Shown: positions 33,074-40,669 of the stretch, in pieces | Layout: each line of letters starts with the position of its first letter | How positions within the stretch are numbered: position 1 is the stretch's first letter | Origin: Myxococcales bacterium | Lineage (GTDB): Bacteria > Myxococcota_A > UBA9042 | NCBI GenBank assembly: GCA_009692425.1 | Contig: SHZF01000039.1 | Coordinates: 1 to 40,669 of the forward strand | DNA: 40,669 nt | Reading direction: 5' to 3' | The notes under the pieces: model-generated | Told to the model about the DNA's origin: nothing | Databases searched by the model: none | The model's input: only the letters and a program-made list of their open reading frames with translations | Translations under genes and position numbers: made by a program

Positions 33074-34197
33074 ACCTTGAGCGACTCGCACGGGTAGAAG
33101 TCGGGCGCATCCGACAACTTCAACCCGTCGAAGATGTCGACGTGGCCCGTGCCCGAGAAGCCGAAAATCTTGTCGAACGCGACGATGCCCTTCTTGCCGG
33201 AGACGACGGGCTTGATCTCTTCGTCGATCTTGCCCTCGAATTCCGCCGACGTCTTGTAGCGGCCGCGCGTCGGCCACTGCTGGTGCGGCGGGCCGGCGTA
33301 GCGGCTCAGGTAGGTCCACATCTCCTTGGCGCTCAGGATGTAGTACCAGCCGGTCTTCTTGCTGAACGGGATGCGCGCCGGGTCGAGGCCCGCGGCCTTG
33401 GCCTTTTCGCGCGTGATCTTCAGGTTGCCGCCGAGCTGGTTGAACATGATCGACAGGCGGATCGCGCACGTGTTCGAGTACTGGTCGGGGTCCCAGCCCT
33501 GCTTGACGAGCAGGTCGGAACTCGCCGTGTTCTGCGTGCCGTCTTTCTGGTAATTGTGCGGGTGGGCGTCCCACATCTTCTGGAAATCGCCGGGCAGGCC
33601 ACCGTTCTGGCTGCCGGGCGCGCCCCCGGCAGGCGCATTGCCACCGCCGGAGCCGGCATTCTGCGCGCCTTCGGGCTGCGTCGTCGGCGGGCTGGGGCGC
33701 TGGGCCTGGGCACCGGGTGCGGGACCGGCGCCGGGCTGCGGAGTCGAAGCGGCGGGGCCCGTCGGAGCCGCGGCCACGGGGGCCGATTTGTCCATGGCGG
33801 CGAGCGTGTCCTTGCCGATCACGCCGTCTGGATTCAGTCCATGCGACGACTGCCACTGCTTGACGGCCTTCGATGTGTCGCCGCCCCAGGCGCCATCGGC
33901 ACCCGCTCGGCCGACCTGAAGGCCCTGGCCGATGAGAAAGTTCTGCACGGCGCGCGCCGATGGACCGCGGGCGCCTTCCTTCAACGTCGACGTGCCAGCC
34001 GCCACGGTCTCGAGGACATGGTCGCCGGAGAACAGCGAGTTGGTCAGCGCTCCACCGCCGGGAGCCGCAGGCGGAACGGGAGCTTGCGCGCCACCGCCCG
34101 CGCCGCCGCCACCACCTTGCGGGGCCGGCGTCGTCGCATTCTGGTTCTGCTGCTGGCCGCGCGGAGTCTGCTGTTGGGGGGCCTGGGGCGTGGGCAT
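33061..34197 (-). CDS. Peptidoglycan-binding, Tae4-type amidase (candidate T6SS-like effector)
   Basis: 378 residues from the ATG at 34197 (GAGGAA upstream). A low-complexity Gln/Gly start (1-50) precedes a PG_binding_1 domain (about 66-137: GARGPSARAVQNFLIG, DGVIGKDTLAAM). After a Pro/Ala linker, the last 180 residues match type VI amidase effector 4: Cys244 in YSNTCAIRLSIMF, His352 in GTGHVDIFDG, and YPCESLKVWYM at the end. Tae4 enzymes cut the D-Glu-mDAP peptide bond in peptidoglycan. The separate wall-binding domain is unusual, since typical Tae4 proteins are single domain. No secretion gene (Hcp, VgrG, PAAR) is within view, and no Tai4-type immunity protein is recognised. A self-directed wall-remodelling role is the main alternative. 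Confidence 0.82.
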   Translation of the reverse strand: MPTPQAPQQQTPRGQQQNQNATTPAPQGGGGGAGGGAQAPVPPAAPGGGALTNSLFSGDHVLETVAAGTSTLKEGARGPSARAVQNFLIGQGLQVGRAGADGAWGGDTSKAVKQWQSSHGLNPDGVIGKDTLAAMDKSAPVAAAPTGPAASTPQPGAGPAPGAQAQRPSPPTTQPEGAQNAGSGGGNAPAGGAPGSQNGGLPGDFQKMWDAHPHNYQKDGTQNTASSDLLVKQGWDPDQYSNTCAIRLSIMFNQLGGNLKITREKAKAAGLDPARIPFSKKTGWYYILSAKEMWTYLSRYAGPPHQQWPTRGRYKTSAEFEGKIDEEIKPVVSGKKGIVAFDKIFGFSGTGHVDIFDGLKLSDAPDFYPCESLKVWYM

Positions 34198-34354
34198 GGC
34201 GTTCCTCGTTGGGGATGGCCCCTGACAGCAGGGCTCGTCCGCCCGCGAGCATAGGCGAGGCCGTTCGCTCACGGAAGGGATCGGGGTCCGTCATCTGGCG
34301 CCGCAGGGGAGCGCAGGCCCCGGTCGCGTGCGGCACCGTGCGGTGGGGCCTCCG

Positions 34355-35488
34355 CTACGGCACGGGCGCTACGATCGCTGCAAGGCCGGCCCGCAGGATG
34401 TCGGTGGGGACGATGGCGCTGGCCACGAGCCAACCCTCGCCGGAAAAGTCGTAATACCAGCCCGGGTGCACGCGGACCCCGTGGGTGCGCAGCCAACGGT
34501 CCACGCTGGCGTCGTCGGTCGCGCCCGCCGGCCCGCGCAAGACGATCGCCCAGCCGCCATCGGCACAGAGCGCACTCCACGCGGTGTCGCGCACGACGTC
34601 GCGGGCGAGCTGACGGTTTGTGGCGACGCGGGCCTGCAACGGCGACAGCACTTCGGCGCGGGCCGCGAGCAGGACAGGCAGCGCGCGCTGGATCGGGCTG
34701 GCGACCGAAAGGAACACGTCGGCGACCAGTTCGAGCCGCCGCAGCGCCTCGGCCACCCGTTCACGCGGACCCGACACCGCGACCCAGGCGAGCTTGGCCT
34801 GGGGCAGCAGACACACCTTTGACAGGCCCGACAGCACGAATGTCAGGCACCGGTCGAAGCCCGCGCTCGACGCGACGCGATCCGGGTCCGCCGGGCCAGT
34901 CACAAAGTCGGCAAACACCTCGTCGACCACCAGCGCCAGGTCATGCCGTGCGCACAGGTCCGCGAACCCGTCGCGTTCGGGGCGGCGCAGGACGTGACCG
35001 GTCGGGTTGTTCGGACTCACGGCGAGGATCGCACGGGTGCGTGGCCCCACGGCGCGGTGAACGGCGTCGAGGTCGAGGTGCCAGCCGTCGGCGTACGGGC
35101 ACGCATACGGTACGAGCCGCACGTCATGCAGGCGCGCCAGCATCTCGAACAGGGGATAGCCGGGCGTCGGCACCAGCACGTCGTCGCCCGGGTTGCACAA
35201 CGTGGCGAAAATCCAGCCATACAGCTCGCTCGTCGAAGCCGCGAGGACGACGTGGTCGGGCGGTACCGCATGGTTGTGGTAGGCCGCAACGGCGACCCGC
35301 GCGGCGAGCAGTCCCTTGGGGTTCGGTTCATACGCTGCCGTGACCGAGCCGGCCAGCAGCGCTTCGAGTCGCTCAACCGACCAGCCGAGGCCGACCGCGC
35401 TCGGGTTCGTCACCGTCAGGTCCAGCGCCGCTGGCAGCGCCGCGCCAGAGTCGAGGCGCTCGCGCCAACCGGTGCGTTGGGAAAACAC
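34355..35488 (-). CDS. PLP-dependent class I/II aminotransferase
   Basis: 377 residues. The GTG at 35488 has GAGGAG five bases upstream. The fold-type I aminotransferase markers are complete: SPNNPTGHV (159-167) with the substrate-carboxylate Asn, VVDEVFADF with Asp189 for the pyridine nitrogen, and LSGLSKVCLLPQAKLAW with the Schiff-base Lys224. This places it with aspartate- and histidinol-phosphate-type aminotransferases; the amino-acid substrate cannot be named. It starts 16 bases after the carbonic-anhydrase stop, so the two form an operon, though their roles are not obviously linked. Confidence 0.85.
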   Translation of the reverse strand: MFSQRTGWRERLDSGAALPAALDLTVTNPSAVGLGWSVERLEALLAGSVTAAYEPNPKGLLAARVAVAAYHNHAVPPDHVVLAASTSELYGWIFATLCNPGDDVLVPTPGYPLFEMLARLHDVRLVPYACPYADGWHLDLDAVHRAVGPRTRAILAVSPNNPTGHVLRRPERDGFADLCARHDLALVVDEVFADFVTGPADPDRVASSAGFDRCLTFVLSGLSKVCLLPQAKLAWVAVSGPRERVAEALRRLELVADVFLSVASPIQRALPVLLAARAEVLSPLQARVATNRQLARDVVRDTAWSALCADGGWAIVLRGPAGATDDASVDRWLRTHGVRVHPGWYYDFSGEGWLVASAIVPTDILRAGLAAIVAPVP

Positions 35489-35504
35489 GGCGCGCTCCTC
35501 CCGA

Positions 35505-36032
35505 TCAGCCGATCGTGACCACGCGGCCGTCGCGAAAGGGCTCCATGTACGCCAGGTACGCCTGCCAACCGAGGTCGATCTGCATCAGGTTGTCGGGCGT
35601 GCAGGGCCGCAGCACTTTCGCCGGGTTGCCGACCAGCAGCACGCCGGGCGGGAAGGACTTGCCGACTGTAACGACCGAGCCGGCCGCCACGATCGAGTGG
35701 TCGCCGATCGCGGCGTTGTCGAGCACGGTGGCGTTCATGCCGATCAGGCAGTCGTCGGCGATGCGGCAGCCGTGCAGGATGGCGCCGTGGCCGACGGTGA
35801 CGCGCTCGCCGACGTGGGTCTCCGAATAGCCTTGCGTAATGTGGACGATGCAGCCGTCTTGCAGGTTCGAGTGCGCGCCGATGCGGATGGCGCCACAGTC
35901 CCCGCGCAGCACCGCGCCCGGCCACACGCTCACGTGCGGGCCGAGCACGACATCGCCGATGACGACCGCGGTGGGGTGGACCCAGGCGGTGGGGTCGATG
36001 ACGGGGGTCTTGTCTTCGTAGCGCTGGATCAC
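35505..36032 (-). CDS. Gamma-class carbonic anhydrase family protein
   Basis: 175 residues, ATG with AGGAG seven bases upstream. The whole length is a left-handed beta helix of hexapeptide repeats (VVIGDVVLGPHVSVWPGAVLRGD, TVGHGAILHGC, SIVAAGSVV). The three metal ligands of the gamma class are present: His64 (CIVHI), His82 and His87 (GHGAILHG), with the same 82/87 spacing as the methanogen Cam enzyme. Members are trimeric. Many hydrate carbon dioxide, but several (PaaY, CaiE types) have other or no known activity, and Cam's acidic loop is not present here. Upstream is the long divergent intergenic region, which probably carries the promoter of this operon. Confidence 0.88.
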   Translation of the reverse strand: MIQRYEDKTPVIDPTAWVHPTAVVIGDVVLGPHVSVWPGAVLRGDCGAIRIGAHSNLQDGCIVHITQGYSETHVGERVTVGHGAILHGCRIADDCLIGMNATVLDNAAIGDHSIVAAGSVVTVGKSFPPGVLLVGNPAKVLRPCTPDNLMQIDLGWQAYLAYMEPFRDGRVVTIG

Positions 36033-36729
36033 GGTGGCTCCTGACAGGATGGGTCGGGGCGGGCGGTAGCGGGCCCGGCGCCGTCATTTCACGATGCCTG
36101 CACTCTGCAGCGAAATCGGCAAGCCGGCGACGGGGCCCGGTGCAAGGTACTGGCGTACACGAGCGCCGCGATTATGACATAGCCGCGCCATCCGCATCAC
36201 CCGCACACACCGCGACGGCCGCCAAGACCAACGCAAGGCAGCAGACAACCGGCGTCAAGCAGGGGCGGCAGATCGAGGAGGACCTGGGCACGTTGCACCC
36301 TTTGCGAACCCGCGCAATCGGACGCGGACGGCGAAGCATAGGGGATTCGTCGATTCCCGCAAATCTTTGAAATGTTCAGATGTTGCGTGATTGCGTAAGG
36401 ATTTCACCCGAATGACGTTTCGGACTGGGCGCACACCGGCCCGCACGATCACGCTGCGGTCGGCCGGCAGAACCCGATCGGGAGCGCCCGTGACGAGATA
36501 TTCTTACTTACATTCAATGAGATGACCTGACGGGATTCGCCGGGGTCGGCGGCGGCTCCGGCACGGTCGGGCGTGGCAACGGGGAGCAGACGTGCATCGC
36601 CCTTGACTCCGGCACGGCCATTCCCACGATCCGCGCCTCAGAACCGCCGTCCGATATCGGCGCACGCCCCGGACCTGCCGCGGCAACCGCTCGCCGAATC
36701 GCCCAGAACGCAATAGGAAATTTCCCCAG
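36033..36729. other. Long divergent intergenic region with AT-rich islands
   Basis: Nearly 700 bases lie between divergent genes. Small frames in it have no ribosome binding site or domain, so I call none. Two stretches are clearly AT-richer than the rest: about 36355-36415 and about 36490-36525 (ATATTCTTACTTACATTCA). These are the best candidates for promoters of the carbonic-anhydrase operon and the ATP-grasp gene. No clear operator palindrome is seen. Confidence 0.55.
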
Positions 36730-38118
36730 ATGAACCTCGCTCCCGCCGCCGAACCTCCCTCGGCTCCCCTGCCCCTGCTCGACGGCGTCGCCCCCGCGAC
36801 GAGCGTCCAGCCCGACGAACCTGAGGAGCCTCCCTCGACTGCGGCGAGGACGGGCGACGCGGCGCGGCCTTTTGCGCGGGCCGGCGACGTGCGACCGCTC
36901 CAGGCCGTGACCCCGGAGAACCGGCGGACCCGGCCCGAGAACCGTCGCGACCGCCCACCGGCCAGCCGCCGTCGCCCGCGCCGCCTCGCCTTCGTGTGCA
37001 ACCTGCGGCCTCCGAACCCGACACCAGCGCGGCCTGCCACGAGCGCGCCTCCTCTCGACGACGAATTCGAGGAATTCGACAGCCCGGCCACGGTGGACGC
37101 ACTCGCCCGCTTCTTCCAGACCGAGGGCTACCACGTCACCGTGCTCGAAGCGGACCGCACGCTGCCGCGCCGCCTGATGACGGGCCACTTCGACCTCGTG
37201 TTCAACATGGCCGAGGGCCGGGGCGGGCGCTGCCGGGAGGCGCTGGTGCCGGCCCTGTGTGAGATGCTCGGCCTGCACTACACCGGTTCCGACCCGCTGA
37301 CGCTCGCCGCGACGCTCGACAAGGCCGTCGCGAAACGACTCGTGCAGGCCGAGGTTTGCACGCCGGCGTGGTTGCTGGTTCTGAAGATGGACGACCTGCG
37401 TGAGGCATTCGCGCGCCCTGACGGCTTCGCCTTGCGCTTCCCAGTGTTTGCCAAGCCGAACGACGAGGGCTCCTCAAAGGGCATCCGCGCCACCAGTCGC
37501 TGTGAGACGCCGGCCCAACTCGAAGCGATCTGCCGAGATCTGCTTGATAAGTACGGGCGGCCAGTGCTCGTCGAGGAGTTCGTGCGCGGTGCCGAGGTCA
37601 CGGTCGGGCTCGTCGGCAACGGTACGCCGGAGATCGTTGGCCTCATGCACGTGCTGCCGGCCGCGGGGCCGTCGGCGGACTTCGTCTACTCGCTCGACGT
37701 CAAGCGCACGTTCGAGACGTCGGTGCGCTACGCCATCCCGCCCGAGTTGCCGCCGGCGCATTGCGAGGCTGTGGCGGCAGCAGCGCTCCGGGCGTTCCGG
37801 CTGCTGGATTGTCGCGACGTGGCGCGCATCGATTTTCGTGTGGATGCCAACGGCACGCCGTGGTTCATCGAGGCCAATCCGCTGCCGGGCCTGTCGCCGA
37901 CGTCGGGCGACCTCGTGATCACGGCGCGTGCCATGGGGTGGACGTGGGAGCAACTCGTGACGCGCATCGTGCGGTCGGCCGAGTTTCGCCAGGGCGTGCT
38001 GCGACCGATGCTGGTACCGAAGCCGGAGGCCGCACGGCGCAGGCCGGCGCTGGCAGTGCGCGCGCTGGCGGAACTGCCGCTGCTGCGGGTGTTGGGGCCG
38101 GCGCGGCCGGTGGGGTGA
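36730..38118 (+). CDS. D-alanine-D-alanine-ligase-like ATP-grasp enzyme
   Basis: 462 residues, ATG preceded by AGGAA. The first 85 or so residues are Pro/Arg/Glu-rich and look disordered; the true domain begins at RRLAFVCNLRPP. The N-terminal domain contains FDLVFNMAEGRGG and LGLHYTGSDPLTLAATLDKAVAK. The ATP-grasp core follows: FPVFAKPNDEGSSKGI, VLVEEFVRGAEVTVGLVG, ARIDFRVDANGTPWFIEANPLPGLSPTSG with the magnesium-binding Glu and Asn. This is the D-Ala-D-Ala ligase group, where the phosphate-cleaving loop and product orientation are kept, but substrates vary widely. No murein gene is adjacent, so a peptide or natural-product ligase is possible. It stands alone on the plus strand. Confidence 0.82.
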   Translation: MNLAPAAEPPSAPLPLLDGVAPATSVQPDEPEEPPSTAARTGDAARPFARAGDVRPLQAVTPENRRTRPENRRDRPPASRRRPRRLAFVCNLRPPNPTPARPATSAPPLDDEFEEFDSPATVDALARFFQTEGYHVTVLEADRTLPRRLMTGHFDLVFNMAEGRGGRCREALVPALCEMLGLHYTGSDPLTLAATLDKAVAKRLVQAEVCTPAWLLVLKMDDLREAFARPDGFALRFPVFAKPNDEGSSKGIRATSRCETPAQLEAICRDLLDKYGRPVLVEEFVRGAEVTVGLVGNGTPEIVGLMHVLPAAGPSADFVYSLDVKRTFETSVRYAIPPELPPAHCEAVAAAALRAFRLLDCRDVARIDFRVDANGTPWFIEANPLPGLSPTSGDLVITARAMGWTWEQLVTRIVRSAEFRQGVLRPMLVPKPEAARRRPALAVRALAELPLLRVLGPARPVG

Positions 38119-38183
38119 CGGGGCCCTGCGCGATTGACGGGCTGGCACCGCGCGGGGTTGGCAGTGGGTCAATGGGCGCACGG

Positions 38184-38255
38184 CTACTTGTACTTGACGA
38201 GGTTCTTGTACTTCTTGAGGTCGTCGCAGTTCTTGGCGTATCGGACCAGCGAACC
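38184..38255 (-). other. Possible C-terminal fragment of a lost gene
   Basis: A minus-strand frame of 24 codons reads GSLVRYAKNCDDLKKYKNLV then KYK and stop at 38184-38186. It is enriched in Lys/Tyr/Asn, unlike random GC-rich frames here, and lies directly beside the IS66 remnant. It may be the surviving 3' end of a gene cut by insertions. I recognise no family. Confidence 0.3.
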
Positions 38256-38292
38256 TCACCCGTCAGTCGCGCGCCGCCGTCCGCTTCGCCAT

Positions 38293-38472
38293 CTAGGCAC
38301 GCGGAAGCAGGTACGCGAGGTCTGCATCCCGCGTACCGGCGTTGTCGCTGGGATTCAAACGTGCGTGGCGTGCAAGGGTCGGCAGCACGTCGTTCAGGTA
38401 CGACCAGGGCTCAGCGCCGGCCAGCTTGCATGTGGCGAACGCCGTGTAGATGACCGCGTGCAGACGACGCCG
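38293..38472 (-). mobile_element. IS66 transposase C-terminal remnant (minus strand)
   Basis: The minus strand encodes RRLHAVIYTAFATCKLAGAE then PWSYLNDVLPTLARH and DLAYLLPRA with a stop at 38290-38292. This matches the conserved end of IS66-family transposases (xxYTxxxTCKLxGxxPxxYLxDVLxRxxxH, then ELLP). The DDE catalytic core, the accessory genes and terminal repeats are not found, so it is a dead fragment. It abuts an oppositely oriented IS66 tail. Confidence 0.65.
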
Positions 38473-38523
38473 ATGTCGAGAATTGATGAGCTTTTGCCGT
38501 GGAATTGGGTCCTTGACGGGTGA
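38464..38523 (+). mobile_element. IS66 transposase tail remnant (plus strand)
   Basis: The plus strand reads QTTPMSRIDELLPWNWVLDG and then TGA at 38521-38523. RIDELLPWNW is the hallmark end of IS66 transposases. The DNA here is noticeably AT-richer. It meets the minus-strand IS66 fragment at about 38472-38479, so two separate copies decayed against each other. Confidence 0.55.
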
Positions 38524-38589
38524 ACTTTTCCACCGTCCGTGGACTTTGGTGGATGTCGAGCCGGGCTGCCAAGCGTGGTTGCTCGGGCG

Positions 38590-38691
38590 GTTACGGTACA
38601 GCGGTGGAGCCGGCAGGAACGTGCGGCCCCTTGAAGTCTTGCAGAACGCGCCATCTGCGCACAACACATGAAGATGAAAGGATAATCTGGC
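38590..38691 (-). mobile_element. IS91-type transposase remnant
   Basis: About 32 codons on the minus strand read ARLSFHLHVLCADGAFCKT, then RGRTFLPAPPLYRN. IS91/ISCR-type rolling-circle transposases have a similar block (LHFHxLVxDGVF followed by FxPLPxPT). The catalytic tyrosines and the rest of the protein are absent. It shares an open frame with the IS66 remnant, probably by chance. Confidence 0.45.
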
Positions 38692-39082
38692 CGCTCCAGA
38701 GGTCCCGTGAAAGGTCGTGATCTGTCTGGAGTTTTCCAGGCGATCCGCGGGGAGGGCGTTTTCGGCGGTCGGAGGGCCCCGGCGAAGCCGGGAATCGGCC
38801 TGGACACGAACGGCACATCCGGCAGCGTGTCCCCGCCGAGGAACGACCAACCGACCCGACGCCGCAGCCATCCCCGGCCCGCTCTCCTCCCTCAGGCGAC
38901 CCGGTCCTAACCACAGGGCCCCCGGGAACGCCCTGGTGGCCCCATCGCCCATCATTGGGGGCATTGGGCGCGTGCACCGCAAAGCCACACCGTGGCCTAC
39001 TGTGACCCCGTGCCGAGCACCGCAGCCGCTGCCCAAGGGGCACCGGGTCCTGTGCGCCGCCCGTGCCCGCGCGCTCGTCGCC
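38692..39082. other. Region without recognisable genes
   Basis: Between the transposase remnants and the stop of the Cys-rich lipoprotein gene, frames on both strands are Arg/Pro/Gly-rich and show no domain, ribosome binding site or repeat. I see nothing to annotate. Confidence 0.5.
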
Positions 39083-40015
39083 TCACGGCGGAGCCTTGCA
39101 CACCCCGTACTCCGTCGCGCCGACCTTCAAGGGCGGCACCGCGCCTTGGCACGTGGTCCCGGCCGCGCAGCCGCCGGTCGCCAGCTTGCACTGCGGCGCA
39201 CAGGTTCCGCCCGCGCACGTCAGTCCTGGCGCGCAGTCCGCCATGCCGGCGCAATTGCCGCCCGCCCCCTGCTTGCCGCCCAGCGTGCCGCAGAACGTGA
39301 CGTAGCCGAACTCCTGCTGCTTCAGGATGTAGCAGGCGCGCGCACCGCAGCCGGTCTGCGTCACGGGGTCGCATGCCACCATGCAAGCGCCGACGCCGGG
39401 CAATCCCGTAGGCATGCACACGGCCGATGCGCAGGACTGTGGCACCCCCAGCCCGCACAGGATCGCGCAGTGGTTGCCGGTCGGCAGCCCCGTTATGCAC
39501 ACCGACCCGGCGCGGCAGTCGTTGTCCTGCGTGCACGCACCGCCAGGCGTGGTGGCGCCGGCCGGCCGGCACACGGGCGCGCCGGTCGGCAGGTAGCACG
39601 CCTGGCCGCTGGGACAGCCGCATTGGGGCGGCAGCGCGCGGCACGGTGACTCTAGGCACGGCGCAGGCGGGGCGGCGCACGCATCCGGTGGCGTCGCGGC
39701 ATCGACGCTTCCCACGGCCCCGGTGGCGTCCGCGCCGCCACCGCAGCCCGCGTCGGCTTGCGGGGTCGCGGCCGCCGGCAGGCAGACCTGTCCGATGCAG
39801 TCGCCCGCCGGTCCGCACTGGTCTTCGGTCGTGCACGGGTAGCTGCAGTGTCCCTGCACGCACAGGCTCGACTCGCATTCTGCCTCCGCCACGCACGGCG
39901 ACAGGTAGCGCCGGCGCGACACCTTGGCGTCACAGCCGCCGAGGGCGAGGACGAAGGCGAGCGTCGTGCCAGCGGCAGTTCCGCTGATCCACGGTGCGCG
40001 CCGCGTGACGTGCAC
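39083..40015 (-). CDS. Cys-rich secreted lipoprotein, unknown function
   Basis: About 310 residues if started at the GTG at 40015. The leader TAAGTTLAFVLALGGC ends in a lipobox. The mature protein begins DAKVSRRRYLSPC, then has CVAEAECESSLCVQGHC and CTTEDQCGPAGDC, an Ala/Asp linker, and further Cys pairs (CTQDNDCRAGSVCITG, CAGMADCAPGLTCAGGTCAPQC). The pattern is that of Cys-rich myxobacterial surface lipoproteins of unknown role. The frame stays open upstream through an AbrB-like remnant, so the start is not certain and no good ribosome binding site supports 40015. The start may have been borrowed from, or disrupted by, the degraded upstream gene. Confidence 0.65.
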   Translation of the reverse strand: MHVTRRAPWISGTAAGTTLAFVLALGGCDAKVSRRRYLSPCVAEAECESSLCVQGHCSYPCTTEDQCGPAGDCIGQVCLPAAATPQADAGCGGGADATGAVGSVDAATPPDACAAPPAPCLESPCRALPPQCGCPSGQACYLPTGAPVCRPAGATTPGGACTQDNDCRAGSVCITGLPTGNHCAILCGLGVPQSCASAVCMPTGLPGVGACMVACDPVTQTGCGARACYILKQQEFGYVTFCGTLGGKQGAGGNCAGMADCAPGLTCAGGTCAPQCKLATGGCAAGTTCQGAVPPLKVGATEYGVCKAPP

Positions 40016-40272
40016 GTCGCCCACGAACTCGTCCGTCGACAGGGACGCGACCCCGAGCCGCCCGAATGCACCCACGGCAGTGCGCCAGCGCTCGTCGACG
40101 TCGCCGGCATTGCGGGCCGGCACTCCAGCGCCAGCACCCGGGACGAGTTCGACGCCGTGGCCGTACGCCAGCCCCCATGCTCGTGGATCTCGGCCGGAAT
40201 CGTCAGATGCCCCTTGCTGGTCGCTGTCCCTCGCAATTGTCTCTCGCAATTGTCCCTCGCACCACCCATCAC
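40016..40272 (-). pseudogene. Frameshifted AbrB/MazE-type antitoxin remnant
   Basis: In one minus-strand frame 40272-40190 reads RGTATSKGHLTIPAEIHEH, the start of an AbrB swapped-hairpin DNA-binding domain. A one-base shift near 40190 gives a frame that continues WGLAYGHGVELVPGAGAGV and then LSTDEFVGDVH, which match the second half of such domains and the usual antitoxin tail. No in-frame stop follows before the lipoprotein. An antitoxin would be about 80 residues. No PIN-domain or other toxin is seen beside it. The piece is probably broken; a sequencing error at the shift is the alternative. Confidence 0.5.
40225..40263. repeat. 13-bp tandem repeat, three copies
   Basis: Three adjacent 13-base units start at 40225, 40238 and 40251, with consensus TGTCCCTCGCAAT. 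The second copy has one change and the third ends CC in place of AT. It lies at the start of the AbrB-like remnant. Confidence 0.8.
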
Positions 40273-40669
40273 CCACGAGTGTAGATGCTATGCACAAGCC
40301 CCCGCGATCCGCATCAGTTTCGCGACATGATTCAAGCCACTTGCAGCCATCCTCCACCCCGAACCAGCCACGGGTCGCGTGCTGTCAGTCGAGCGCGCAC
40401 GACCGCGTTGCCCGTTTGCAGCATCGTCTGCAGCCACAGGCTGTAAGCCATGCAATCCACCATCGCCCGCCAGTCCGTGCCGCCGGACCCTCCGGAGCCG
40501 CCCGCTAGCCGCCGGAAAGCGAGTCTGCGGCGACCAACCCACCTCGTCAACGCAGGTTTTTCGCAGTTTGGACAGATCGCGCCCGTCCAGCCGCGCTCCA
40601 GCGCGCCCGAACACCACCGGCCGATTGGATCAGCCGGGCCTCATGCCGCCCACGACAGCGGCTCCAGAT
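40273..40669. other. Right edge, no confident gene
   Basis: Two overlapping minus-strand frames (40332-40550 and 40288-40617) are open but carry no domain or ribosome binding site I can support. The segment MVDCMAYSLWLQTMLQTGN in the first looks somewhat protein-like. The window ends before context could decide. Confidence 0.35.

Noticed and set aside
38330-38360. A tRNA T-arm-like GGGATTCAAAC segment
   Set aside because: The flanking sequence cannot fold into a tRNA cloverleaf and the segment lies inside the IS66 transposase remnant.

Overview
The window is GC-rich and gene-dense, with little foreign-looking DNA. It most likely comes from a member of the Myxococcota or a related deltaproteobacterial lineage. 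Evidence for this: many secreted lipoproteins with Asp/Thr/Ala-rich linkers after the lipobox, Cys-rich CDDGN-type repeats, a myxococcal disulfide-repeat protein, fibrinogen-like and P-domain surface proteins, and WG repeats. This is inferred from gene content, because no rRNA or tRNA gene is present. No CRISPR array, tRNA, rRNA or intact insertion sequence was seen.

Layout. 1-5530: a gene tail, glutaryl-CoA dehydrogenase, a fibrinogen-like secreted protein, a YqiA-like esterase, a small helical protein and a frameshifted BNR lipoprotein remnant. 5799-14144: a plus-strand run of an outer-membrane-type protein, a large lipase-like lipoprotein, an amidase and a P-domain/Cys-rich surface protein. 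14181-19303: minus-strand genes for a pentameric ligand-gated ion channel, a Cys-rich lipoprotein with an FGE-like domain, and an HExxH peptide hydroxylase-like enzyme translationally coupled to that lipoprotein. 19382-24438: a plus-strand run of a lipoprotein, a beta-helix protein, a PhoD-like phosphatase and a RimK-like ATP-grasp ligase. 24568-25224: a remnant of a membrane spermidine-synthase-like gene. 26068-30690: a complete oleABCD operon for head-to-head long-chain olefin synthesis, all three junctions being GTGA overlaps. 30728-34197: a minus-strand group of a peptidoglycan-binding/Tae4-type amidase, a WG-repeat protein and a GHSMGG lipase, which may be an antibacterial effector island. 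34355-36032: an aminotransferase and a gamma-class carbonic anhydrase. 36730-38118: a D-Ala-D-Ala-ligase-like ATP-grasp enzyme. 38184-38691: IS66 and IS91 transposase remnants. 39083-40272: a Cys-rich lipoprotein behind a frameshifted AbrB-type antitoxin remnant.

Two places look most likely to hold something new. One is the coupled pair of HExxH hydroxylase-like enzyme and Cys-rich Asp/Asn-repeat lipoprotein, which could be an enzyme with its own protein substrate. The other is the amidase/WG-repeat/lipase group, which resembles an effector cassette with an unconventional immunity candidate. The olefin operon is a well-known pathway but is complete, and its catalytic residues match the characterised enzymes. 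Two arms of a repeat element, one of which supplies a gene's stop codon, are a smaller observation with genome-wide testability.
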